Source: Hyphomicrobiales bacterium (GTDB lineage: Bacteria > Pseudomonadota > Alphaproteobacteria > Rhizobiales > Xanthobacteraceae). Taken from it: a stretch of DNA of 13,577 nt. Below, piece after piece: positions 1-6,287 of the stretch. A program made the translations under genes and the position numbers. The DNA lies in contig PKXB01000012.1 of NCBI GenBank assembly GCA_003133345.1, forward strand, positions 1 through 13,577, in the 5' to 3' direction. The notes under the pieces are model-generated. The model saw nothing but the letters and a program-made list of their open reading frames with translations, was not told where the DNA came from and searched no databases. Position 1 is the stretch's first letter; each line of letters opens with the position of its first letter.

Positions 1-141
1 CGTGCGTTCTGGTAACCTGAGTTTCTGAACTCATGGCGATCCGATTGGGGTGACAAGGGGGTCGCGGTCGCCTCTAGGCGGCTAGGCATGCCGTCTAGTG
101 AAGCCTTGTCCGCCGCCTTTCGTTCCATCGAACCATCAGAG

Positions 142-155
142 TTGATCTGCGTCAA
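142..155 (+). promoter_or_regulatory. FixK/FNR box upstream of the hydroxy-acid oxidase
   Basis: The 14-mer TTGATCTGCGTCAA fits the FNR/FixK2 pattern TTGA(T)-N4-(A/G)TCAA, with both half-sites intact. Its centre is at 148.5. A class II arrangement (centre about 41 bp before the transcription start) puts the start near 189-190. The AT-rich stretch 176-186 (ATTTAGCTAGA) then falls where the -10 would be, and the first codon at 222 lies about 32 nt downstream. Site and geometry are seen in the sequence. Activation under low oxygen is inferred from the known role of FixK2/FNR/CRP-type regulators. Confidence 0.6.
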
Positions 156-221
156 AACTATCTCGTAATTAGCGCATTTAGCTAGACAGAGGGGGTATTT
201 CGACTAGCGGAGATGTCTTCC

Positions 222-1436
222 ATGAGCCTCAACCTCAATCGCAGAAATTTGCTGGTGACGGGCGGAGCCGTCGCGACGATGGCTTCCGTGTCGGGAACAG
301 CGTTTGCACAAAACACGCCTGCCGCGTCGACTGCGGCAACGCCTGCGGACACCAGCGGCGTGCCGAACAACGAAAAACGGATCAATATTGTTACGCTGCG
401 CGATCTGGAAGCCGAGGCGAAGAAAGTCATGGCGCCGTTTGGCTATGCCTATGTCTCCGGCGGTGCCGGTGACGAATGGACGATGCGAGAGAACCTCGCC
501 GCATTCAATCGCTGGGTCATTAATGCCGATTTCATGAACGGAACCGGCGCTGGCGATACCACCACGACCCTCCTTGGCAGCAAGATTTCCTATCCAGCGA
601 TCACCGCGCCGGTCGGTAATCAGGGCTCGGTCCATGCAAAGGCTGACGAACCGAACGTCAAAGGTACCGGCGCCGCAGGCACGCTATTCTGCGCGAGCTC
701 GGTATCGCAGCTCAGCCTCGAGGAGATCGCTGCCGCTAGCGATGGGCCGAAATGGTTCCAGCTTTATATCCCAAGCGATCGCGGCTTTGCCAGGGAACTG
801 CTGCAACGCGCCAAGGCCGCTGGCTACAAGGCGATCGTCGTCACCGCCGATGTCGATGTGACCAGCAATCGTGAGCGGTCGATGCGGCTGCAGGGCGCCG
901 CCTTGCCGAATCTTAAAATGGGAAATGCTCCCAAGACGCCGGGCGGCAAGGGCAGCGCCATGGACATGAAAGGCAACATGTCCTGGAGCGATATCGAGTT
1001 TTGCCGCCAGGAATCCGGACTTCCGGTGATCATTAAAAGCATCCTGTCTCCGACCCAGGCTTTGCAAGCGCTTCGCTACGGTTGCTCCGCTGTTTGGCTG
1101 TCAAATCACGGGGGTCGGCAACTGGATAATTCGCCGTCGGCGATGACCACTCTGCCGCGGGTCGCGGCTGCCGTCAAAGGCCGCATGCCGATCATCGTCG
1201 ATGGCGGGATCCTCCGCGGCCAGGACGTGTTCCGCGCGCTGGCGCTGGGCGCCAGTGCCGTCGCGCTCGGCCGTCCGACGCTCTATGGTTCGGCGCTCGG
1301 CGGCGCGCTGGGCGTACAGGCCGTGCACAGCCACCTCAAGACCGAGCTGAACATGGTGATGCGTCTCGCCGGCACGCCCAATATCAAGAGCATTACGCGG
1401 GATTTTGTCGCCCGCGCCGAGGGTGAAGCGGGCTGA
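222..1436 (+). CDS. Tat-exported FMN-dependent alpha-hydroxy-acid (lactate-type) oxidase/dehydrogenase
   Basis: Member of the FMN-dependent alpha-hydroxy-acid dehydrogenase family (glycolate oxidase, lactate oxidase, flavocytochrome b2, LldD), which oxidises L-2-hydroxy acids to 2-oxo acids. Counting from an ATG at 213, residues 9-14 read NRRNLL, a twin-arginine motif, followed by a hydrophobic stretch and an AFA-Q cleavage-like site near 33, so export folded to the periplasm is likely. Family residues are in place: Y80 in the YAYVSGGAGDE motif, QLY Y185, D213, R220, K275, and the SNHGGRQLD motif with catalytic H299 and R302; the FMN phosphate loop is near 330-355. The stretch after AP133 reads VGNQG, unlike the TAxxK or IAAHG of well-known members, so substrate and oxygen reactivity are uncertain. 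An ATG at 213 is possible, but GGAG at 209-212 sits 9 nt before the ATG at 222, so I chose 222. A FixK box lies upstream. Confidence 0.85.
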   Translation: MSLNLNRRNLLVTGGAVATMASVSGTAFAQNTPAASTAATPADTSGVPNNEKRINIVTLRDLEAEAKKVMAPFGYAYVSGGAGDEWTMRENLAAFNRWVINADFMNGTGAGDTTTTLLGSKISYPAITAPVGNQGSVHAKADEPNVKGTGAAGTLFCASSVSQLSLEEIAAASDGPKWFQLYIPSDRGFARELLQRAKAAGYKAIVVTADVDVTSNRERSMRLQGAALPNLKMGNAPKTPGGKGSAMDMKGNMSWSDIEFCRQESGLPVIIKSILSPTQALQALRYGCSAVWLSNHGGRQLDNSPSAMTTLPRVAAAVKGRMPIIVDGGILRGQDVFRALALGASAVALGRPTLYGSALGGALGVQAVHSHLKTELNMVMRLAGTPNIKSITRDFVARAEGEAG

Positions 1437-1445
1437 TGCTAGATA

Positions 1446-1492
1446 CGCCGATCGGCGCGGCAGCGAACGTTCAACTTCCGCGCCGGTCCGGC
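1446..1492. terminator. Inverted repeats between convergent genes, possible terminator
   Basis: The short gap between the convergent oxidase and cytochrome genes holds a 12-bp perfect palindrome CGCCGATCGGCG (1446-1457). It also holds GCGCGG/CCGCGC arms (1455-1460 with 1478-1483) and GCCGG-t-CCGGC (1482-1492). These could stop transcription from both sides. There is no clear T-run, so intrinsic termination is uncertain. Confidence 0.3.
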
Positions 1493-1499
1493 AACCGCA

Positions 1500-1868
1500 T
1501 CAGGGCGTGGTCATGTCGTAGGTGTGGCATTGATTGCACAGTGTCACCGACGCCTTATGCACGTGATGGCACTCCGCGCACGCGACTTCACCACGGTGCG
1601 AGGCGTGCGGATTGGGCTGATCGCCCTGTGTCATCGCCGCCAGCTTGGCATAGGTGCCGCCATGACAGGCGAGACAGGTCGCCGTCTCCGGCGCTTTTGC
1701 CGTACTTTCTATATGACACTTCGCGCAGGTCAGGCCCGCGGCAACGTGCTTGTCGATTAGAAAACCGTGGCCGGCCCCGGGCGCCGCCGGCGCCTGCGCG
1801 TGCAGGACTAGGGCCTGCGACAGACCGATCACCACGCAAATGACAACGACGGTAAAGCCACGTTTCAT
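1500..1868 (-). CDS. Small secreted tetraheme cytochrome c (cytochrome c3 / STC-like)
   Basis: A 122-aa protein with a Sec signal peptide (MKRGF, then a hydrophobic run, with probable cleavage after residue 24). It has four CXXCH haem-attachment motifs at residues 48-52 (CAKCH), 65-69 (CLACH), 97-101 (CAECH) and 111-115 (CNQCH). Extra histidines (34, 41, 88, 91, 102, 104) are candidate distal ligands, as expected for bis-His c-type haems. Haem spacing, the PNPHxSHxGE-like segment and the CNQCHTYDM ending resemble the tetraheme domain of Shewanella small tetraheme cytochrome and flavocytochrome c3 (Cytochrom_c3_2 type). Members shuttle electrons in the periplasm between a membrane quinol dehydrogenase and periplasmic flavoenzymes. 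No flavoprotein domain is fused here. The nearest flavoprotein is the exported hydroxy-acid oxidase, convergent 63 bp away, so an electron-transfer link is inferred. AGGT about 7 nt upstream supports this start. Confidence 0.85.
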   Translation of the reverse strand: MKRGFTVVVICVVIGLSQALVLHAQAPAAPGAGHGFLIDKHVAAGLTCAKCHIESTAKAPETATCLACHGGTYAKLAAMTQGDQPNPHASHRGEVACAECHHVHKASVTLCNQCHTYDMTTP

Positions 1869-1893
1869 TCGTTACCTGGCTGATGGATTTTGG

Positions 1894-1923
1894 CTAATAG
1901 CATCCGTCTCTTCAATTTGTCTA
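1894..1923 (-). promoter_or_regulatory. Candidate promoter of the tetraheme cytochrome gene
   Basis: On the minus strand TAGACA (1918-1923) and TATTAG (1894-1899) form a sigma70-like -35/-10 pair with an 18-bp spacer. Transcription would start near 1887, giving a leader of about 19 nt that includes the AGGT ribosome site. This is a motif match only, and such matches occur by chance. Confidence 0.3.
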
Positions 1924-1936
1924 GTCCATAGACCGG

Positions 1937-1993
1937 TGTGTGTACCGAGAACTTTATCTGTATTGATTAGGGCCCGCTGTGTGTACCGAAAAC
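1937..1993 (-). repeat. Pair of 16-bp direct repeats upstream of the cytochrome gene
   Basis: TGTGTGTACCGAGAAC (1937-1952) and TGTGTGTACCGAAAAC (1978-1993) match at 15 of 16 positions, in the same orientation, 41 bp apart (about four helical turns). They lie 50 to 106 bp before the candidate cytochrome transcription start. They may be activator sites, or the terminal repeats of a lost insertion sequence. No transposase remnant was recognised beside them. Confidence 0.5.
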
Positions 1994-2140
1994 CTAAACC
2001 CGAACGTAACGGTGATGAAGTCCGCTTCTCTAATCGGCCCATTTCTTGTTTTAGATCTGCGGGCCGCCTGCGAAATTGGCGCGTTCGTCAAGAGGTCACT
2101 GAGCCATCCCTAAAGCAGAGCAGCAGCCTGCAACATGGCG

Positions 2141-4057
2141 TCACTCTTGAAACACATAAGTTCCGGGGGCATCGCAGAGTGGCGCATAACCCGCGGCGGC
2201 CGCGCCCATTGAAGGCGGCGCGCTTGCGGCACCGGAACGCGTTGCGAGCCAAGCAACCCATTCCGGCCACCAGGAGCCATCCTTGCGCGGTGCCGCCGCC
2301 AAGTAGGCGTCCGGATCGACGTAGTGATCATTCGCCTTCTTAGTCATCACCTGGAAGCTGTGACCATCATGGCCGGGCTCGGATATGACCCCGGCATTGT
2401 GGCCGCCGCTCGTGAGCAGATATGTCACGTCAGTCTCGGTCTGAAGACTAATCTTGTATGTTGATCGCCACGGTGCAACGTGGTCGTGCACTGTGCCCAC
2501 TGTGAAGATTGGGGCACGAATGTCGGTGAGGGCGATTGGTTTTCCTTCGACGATCAATCGCCCTTCGGCAAGATCGTTATTAAGGAACAGGCGCCGCAGA
2601 TATTCCGAATGCATACGATAGGGCAGGCGGGTCGTATCCGCGTTCCACGCCATGAGGTCAATCATGGGATCGCGCTCGCCCATCAAGTACTCGCGGATCA
2701 TTCCGGACCACAAGAGGTCATGGGAACGCAGCATCTGGAAGGCGCCCGCCATCTGAGTGGTGTCGAGGAAGCCCTGTTCCCACATCATATCTTCGAGAAA
2801 CGCGAGCTGGCTCTCGTTTATGAAGAGCATCAGCTCCCCTGCCTCTGTGAAGTCGGTCTGAGCTGCCAGCAATGTGATTGATTTCAGGCGGTCATCGCCG
2901 TCGCGCGCCATTGCCGCAGCAGCAATCGACAGTAGCGTGCCGCCGAGGCAATAGCCGACGGTATGTACTTTTTGGTTCGGCACGATCGCACGAATCGTAT
3001 CGAGCGCCGCCATGACACCCAGCGTCCGATAGTTGTCCAGGCCGAGGTCACGGTCCTCTGGACTAGGATTCTTCCACGAAATCATGAAAACCGTAAAGCC
3101 TTGCTGGGTAAGGTGCTTCACCAGCGAGTTCTGCGGCGAAAGATCGAGAATGTAATATTTCATGATCCATGCGGGTACGATGAGCACGGGTTCGGGCCGG
3201 ACCTTGTCGGTCGCGGGCGCACATTGGATGAGCTCGATTAATCGATTGCGATAAATGACCTTGCCCGAAGTTACCGCGACATTGCGACCAACAACGAAGT
3301 CCTCGGTGCCGACTGGCTTCTTGCCGCTGATCCTGCGGTCCCAGTCCTCGATCAGGTTCTGAAAACCACTCACCAGATTCATCCCGCCTTTGCTGACGGT
3401 ATGGCGAAGGACTTCGGGATTTGTCAGCAGGAAATTCGAGGGGGAGAACATGTCGAGGATCTGGCGCGACACGAACTGGACCATGTTTTCATGCTGCTTC
3501 GTAACGCCGCGTATGCCGGACGTCGCGTTGTGCCACCATTGCTGATTGAGCAGGAAGGTCTGATACATGAAATTGGATGGCCATCTCTGCCAATCCTCGC
3601 CGACGAACCGACGATCGTAAGGCAATGGCTCGATGCAGCGGTTTGCCTTGCCGCTTTCAGACGCGTAGCGAAAAGCATAGTTGGCGAAGCGGACGGTTTT
3701 TCTCGCGGCTTTGTCGACTAGCTGCAGCCGTTTGCCGGGCGAAAAAGCAAGATGGGTTGCCCAATCAAGATAGGATTCGGCAAGTGCCGCCGGCGACAGG
3801 CCCATCGTGAAACGCGCCGCCGTGGCATGTAACGAGCGGTCAACAATATCGGCGAAGGCCGTGACTGCATAAGCATCGCGGGAATCGCGCCCGCTGACTG
3901 TCTCGGTGAGAGCTGGTTCACTAGCCTTCGAAGCGACACGCGCCGCTATCTCTGTGCCTTCTGATGCAGGATTTAAGTTGGGTCGTGCATCCGCCAGCGT
4001 AAGGACTGTTGCAGGATTTGTTGCTGCAGCCGCTACCATTTTTTTCGAGACGGCCAT
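2141..4057 (-). CDS. phaC: Class I poly(3-hydroxyalkanoate) synthase (PhaC)
   Basis: A 638-aa class I PHA synthase, polymerising (R)-3-hydroxyacyl-CoA into polyhydroxybutyrate-type granules. After an Ala/Thr-rich N-terminal extension of about 60 residues comes the PhaC N-terminal domain (about 95-270) and the alpha/beta-hydrolase catalytic domain. The lipase-like box GYCLGG places nucleophile C370. The acid is D525 in the HDHVAPWRS segment, and H553 in GGHNAG completes the triad. The PAW segment near 295 and the ending LCDAPGTYVFQE are typical of rhizobial synthases. It is somewhat longer than the 589-aa Cupriavidus enzyme, mostly at the N-terminus. The ATG at 4057 is preceded by AGGTGA at 4067-4072 with about 9 nt spacing. 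No phasin, phaR or phaAB gene lies beside it, so it appears monocistronic. A near-consensus FNR/FixK palindrome sits about 70 bp upstream. Confidence 0.95.
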   Translation of the reverse strand: MAVSKKMVAAAATNPATVLTLADARPNLNPASEGTEIAARVASKASEPALTETVSGRDSRDAYAVTAFADIVDRSLHATAARFTMGLSPAALAESYLDWATHLAFSPGKRLQLVDKAARKTVRFANYAFRYASESGKANRCIEPLPYDRRFVGEDWQRWPSNFMYQTFLLNQQWWHNATSGIRGVTKQHENMVQFVSRQILDMFSPSNFLLTNPEVLRHTVSKGGMNLVSGFQNLIEDWDRRISGKKPVGTEDFVVGRNVAVTSGKVIYRNRLIELIQCAPATDKVRPEPVLIVPAWIMKYYILDLSPQNSLVKHLTQQGFTVFMISWKNPSPEDRDLGLDNYRTLGVMAALDTIRAIVPNQKVHTVGYCLGGTLLSIAAAAMARDGDDRLKSITLLAAQTDFTEAGELMLFINESQLAFLEDMMWEQGFLDTTQMAGAFQMLRSHDLLWSGMIREYLMGERDPMIDLMAWNADTTRLPYRMHSEYLRRLFLNNDLAEGRLIVEGKPIALTDIRAPIFTVGTVHDHVAPWRSTYKISLQTETDVTYLLTSGGHNAGVISEPGHDGHSFQVMTKKANDHYVDPDAYLAAAPRKDGSWWPEWVAWLATRSGAASAPPSMGAAAAGYAPLCDAPGTYVFQE

Positions 4058-4092
4058 CTGATCAACTCACCTAGCGTTATTACTTTTAAAAA

Positions 4093-4133
4093 AAGATATC
4101 AGATTTATTGCAGCGCGATATGATTTGGATCAA
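4093..4133 (-). promoter_or_regulatory. Candidate FNR/FixK-dependent promoter of phaC
   Basis: ATGATTTGGATCAA (4120-4133) matches TTGAT-N4-ATCAA at all but the first base and keeps the TGAT-N4-ATCA core. Its centre, 4126.5, is about 41 bp from a predicted minus-strand start near 4086, and TATCTT (4093-4098) falls at the -10. The leader to the phaC ATG at 4057 would be about 28 nt. The palindrome could also serve the plus-strand gene at 4228, though the spacing there is less suggestive. Confidence 0.45.
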
Positions 4134-4227
4134 ACAGCGAGAGAGGTTTATCTGCCTTCCTACAAGGGGTTCGGCGACGGGATTCACGAAACGGCCGTGC
4201 CAGCGATGGCTGCGTTGGATATTTATC

Positions 4228-4425
4228 ATGCCAAAATACAAAGTCGAATTCTCAGACAAGACGACCACCCTTCCTGAACACGAGCTTGATTTCCCGAATG
4301 TAGAGGCGGCCTGCAAGGGCGCTAGGAAGATTGCCAGCAAGCTTCGGGCAGCTGGCATGATTATGTACGGATCGAATTTCTCGGACTGTTGCAAAACTCT
4401 TTGCTGCGCTGCGGGAGAGCAATAA
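4228..4425 (+). CDS. Small DUF6894-like protein with a C-terminus rewritten by an inserted element
   Basis: A 65-aa reading frame starting MPKYKVEFSDKTTT. The opening MPxYxxxxxD followed by an acidic patch (PEHELDFPNVEAA) and a helix of small and basic residues resembles the short DUF6894 proteins common in Bradyrhizobium and relatives, whose function is unknown. The frame is open further upstream only from a TTG at 4108, with no support, so the ATG at 4228 is preferred although its ribosome site is weak. The last residues (DCCKTLCCAAGEQ) are encoded by the left end of a MITE-like element starting near 4383, which also supplies the stop. The native C-terminus has probably been lost. Assignment to DUF6894 is by memory of the family pattern. 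Confidence 0.5.
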   Translation: MPKYKVEFSDKTTTLPEHELDFPNVEAACKGARKIASKLRAAGMIMYGSNFSDCCKTLCCAAGEQ

Positions 4426-4528
4426 TCAAATCCGCCTGAGCGATATCTTGAATCAATGTTACGCGCTTGCGTTCGTCCCTGAATCAATATTTCTCATTTT
4501 GATCATGAAAATAGTTTTGCAACACCGG
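4383..4528. mobile_element. MITE-like element or solo IS remnant with inverted ends
   Basis: The ends TGTTGCAAAACTCTTT (4387-4402) and, read from the other strand, TGTTGCAAAACTATTT (4509-4524) agree at 15 of 16 positions in inverted orientation, enclosing about 140 bp with no transposase. The TGTTGCAAAAC terminus resembles ends of IS5- and IS6-type elements. The size and lack of coding capacity fit a non-autonomous element or an internally deleted IS. No clear target-site duplication is visible, so the exact outer limits are uncertain. Confidence 0.55.
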
Positions 4529-4701
4529 GTAACAACGGACAAAGGGTGGCGCAGGGCCTCAATAGATACGCAGTGATTGACCCATCGTGTCGGTTCGCCA
4601 CCCCACGGTCTGGAGCTGGACCCGTGCTTCAATTCGTTACCGTCGTTGCTAACAGAGCAGCACGCCATCGTGTTAATGCGCACGCGTCAATTGAGCAGGG
4701 C

Positions 4702-4821
4702 CTAAAGAGACGCATAGGTCGGCAGCCATCCGGCGGGCGGCGTCAACTCCCATGCGTCGTCGAGAGTTTCCCTCAAAATGGCGATGGTTTTAAGGTCAAA
4801 ATGCACAGGTTGCTCGGCCAT
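4702..4821 (-). pseudogene. Short 39-aa frame, probably a truncated small conserved gene
   Basis: The minus-strand ATG at 4821 has a good ribosome site (GAGAGG, 6 nt upstream) and reads MAEQPVHFDLKTIAILRETL, then DDAWELTPP, before a TAG at 4702. The FDxxTxxxLRxxLDDAW pattern resembles the N-terminus of a family of roughly 65-aa hypothetical proteins common in rhizobia, as far as I recall them. Those continue with a helical segment of the LAERILKAA type. Here that part is missing after about residue 27, which suggests a frameshift or recombination. It could instead be a genuine 39-aa peptide. Function unknown. Confidence 0.4.
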
Positions 4822-5063
4822 AATAACCTCTCACATCTCCAAACAGTTTTCGGCTACATTCTTGCCCGCATAAACGGACAACAGTCGGATAATTGGATGA
4901 CACTCGCTTAACGGTTTTATTTAAGTTCACACCTGCTTCGCCCTGAGAGCCCGATGTTTTTCTCTCTGTCGGCGACCCGACTTCTTCCGCTTCGGGGCAC
5001 CTAGTTGTCTTTTTGTCGTGAACCTTTCGTCAGATCGTCGCAACTACATCTTTTAATGCAAGC

Positions 5064-5129
5064 GCTGGGTCACGCCACACCCCAGCACGTTGTGTTCGGT
5101 AGCCCCGCCCGACTGAAAAGCGGGCGGGG
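5064..5129 (+). promoter_or_regulatory. Two-hairpin leader before the small membrane protein gene
   Basis: Two stems lie in tandem: GCTGGG (5064-5069) with CCCAGC (5081-5086), then a perfect 9-bp GC stem CCCCGCCCG (5103-5111) with CGGGCGGGG (5121-5129) around the loop ACTGAAAAG. The second ends 33 nt before the ATG at 5163 and is not followed by a T-run, so it looks more like a structured 5' leader than a terminator. Confidence 0.45.
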
Positions 5130-5162
5130 ACTACTGTTGGAGCTAGAAATGGAAAGACGACG

Positions 5163-5324
5163 ATGCAAACTCAAACAGCGATTGCGCCATCAGCGCCTGC
5201 GGCGGTCTCACTCGTAGAGAAATTTTTGGCACCAACAACGATCGCTGTTGGATTAGCGCTAACTGTGGCTTGGGTATTTCTTTTGGGATATGGGCTAGTT
5301 ACTTTAATAGAAATTGTGATTTAG
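5163..5324 (+). CDS. 53-aa single-pass membrane protein, function unknown
   Basis: A small frame starting MQTQTAIAPSAPAAV with GGAAAG 6 nt upstream of the ATG. After a Pro/Ala-rich start and a short SLVEKFL segment there is one hydrophobic helix (about residues 25-51, including GLALTVAWVFLLGYGL), and the protein ends right after it. It is probably an inner-membrane miniprotein with a single transmembrane helix. Similar short proteins occur in Bradyrhizobium and Rhodopseudomonas as I remember, all of unknown function. A strong leader hairpin lies before it and a terminator-like stem starts 2 nt after the stop, so it looks like its own transcription unit. Confidence 0.6.
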   Translation: MQTQTAIAPSAPAAVSLVEKFLAPTTIAVGLALTVAWVFLLGYGLVTLIEIVI

Positions 5325-5325
5325 G

Positions 5326-5371
5326 AAGGCCGGAAGTAACGCGCGCCGTGCGACGGACACATCCGGCCTTT
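5326..5371 (+). terminator. Terminator-like stem after the small membrane protein gene
   Basis: AAGGCCGGA (5326-5334) pairs perfectly with TCCGGCCTT (5362-5370) across a 27-nt loop and is followed by only one more T. It begins just after the stop at 5324. The long loop and short T-run are unusual for an intrinsic terminator. Confidence 0.45.
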
Positions 5372-5457
5372 ATGCTGCAATGGCACAAAGCTCGACATAA
5401 TAAGACTTCAAGAACCCTTAGCTACCGTGACTACGAATCTGGAGGTCAGGAGTTCGC

Positions 5458-6270
5458 TTAACGGATGCCGGCGCGCAGGAAACTTTGGATGAAGGCGCGC
5501 TGGAACACCAGGAAGACGATCATCAGCGGTGCCGACGTCATCAACGCCGCGGCGCAGATGACGGACCAATCGACGCCCTGATCGACCGAGGCGAAGACCT
5601 GCAGGCCGACTGTCACGGGCCGGGTGTCAACGGAATTGGTAACGATCAGCGGCCACAGGAAGTTGTTCCAGTGATAGCTGACCGAGACGAGGCCGTAGGC
5701 GATGTAGATCGGGCGGGCGAGCGGCAGATAGACCTTTAGGATCGTCTGCAGGGTGCTGGCGCCCTCCATACGCGCGGCGTCGTCAAGCTCTTTCGGGATC
5801 GATTTGAAGGCCTGGCGCAGCAGGAAGATGCCGAAGGCCGAGGCGACATAGGGTAGGCCGACGCCGGTCAATGTGTCGATCAGGCCGAGCTCGTGCAGCG
5901 TGCGGTAATTCTCTAGGATAAGGACGTCGGGCGTCACCATCAGCTGGATCAGGATCAGCGCAAACAGGATCTCGCCGCCGAAGAACTTCCAGCGTGCCAG
6001 CCCGAAGGCGGCGAGTGTGCAAATGACGAATTGCCCCGCCATTATCCCCAAGACTAGCAGCACGGTGTTGAGGAAGTAGCGCGCGAAAGGCGCGGCTTCC
6101 CAGGCGCGGCCAAAATTGTGCAAGGTCAGTGGCGCGAACAGATCAAAATTTGTTGCGAAGGCGGATGGATGGAAGGCGGCCCAGATCGCGTAGAGAAGCG
6201 GCAGTCCCCAGATCAAGCCGAAGAGCCAGGCGGCGATCATGGCGGCGAGCTCTCTGAGCCTGACGGACAT
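5458..6270 (-). CDS. ABC transporter permease, CUT1 family (UgpE/MalG type)
   Basis: A 270-aa inner-membrane permease with about six hydrophobic helices. The cytoplasmic EAA-type loop that docks on the ATPase is at residues 162-183 (DDAARMEGAS, then YLPLARP). The ending, a hydrophobic helix then QRAFIQSFLRAGIR, is typical of the second permease of carbohydrate and glycerol-3-phosphate importers (compare UgpE: VFLLFQRQFVQG). It is the last gene of a four-gene minus-strand operon and starts 17 nt after the partner permease. It should form the heterodimeric channel with that protein. Substrate cannot be read from this subunit. Confidence 0.9.
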   Translation of the reverse strand: MSVRLRELAAMIAAWLFGLIWGLPLLYAIWAAFHPSAFATNFDLFAPLTLHNFGRAWEAAPFARYFLNTVLLVLGIMAGQFVICTLAAFGLARWKFFGGEILFALILIQLMVTPDVLILENYRTLHELGLIDTLTGVGLPYVASAFGIFLLRQAFKSIPKELDDAARMEGASTLQTILKVYLPLARPIYIAYGLVSVSYHWNNFLWPLIVTNSVDTRPVTVGLQVFASVDQGVDWSVICAAALMTSAPLMIVFLVFQRAFIQSFLRAGIR

Positions 6271-6287
6271 CGGCGTCGCTACCTTTG

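Noticed and set aside
74..98. Imperfect inverted repeat CTAGGCGGC / GCCGTCTAG
   Set aside because: Arms match at 8 of 9 with no T-run and no clear gene before it; could be the end of an upstream unit, but not supportable.
1436..1843. Plus-strand frame of 135 aa overlapping the end of the oxidase
   Set aside because: Antisense to the tetraheme cytochrome with four CXXCH motifs; no domain of its own.
2480..2881. Plus-strand frame of 133 aa
   Set aside because: It lies wholly antisense within phaC, which has all catalytic motifs; no family resemblance.
4546..4911. Plus-strand frame of 121 aa
   Set aside because: No ribosome site and no recognisable motif; overlaps the short minus-strand frame with a good ribosome site.
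5005..5217. Plus-strand frame of 70 aa
   Set aside because: Runs through the two-hairpin leader and overlaps the 53-aa membrane protein in another frame.
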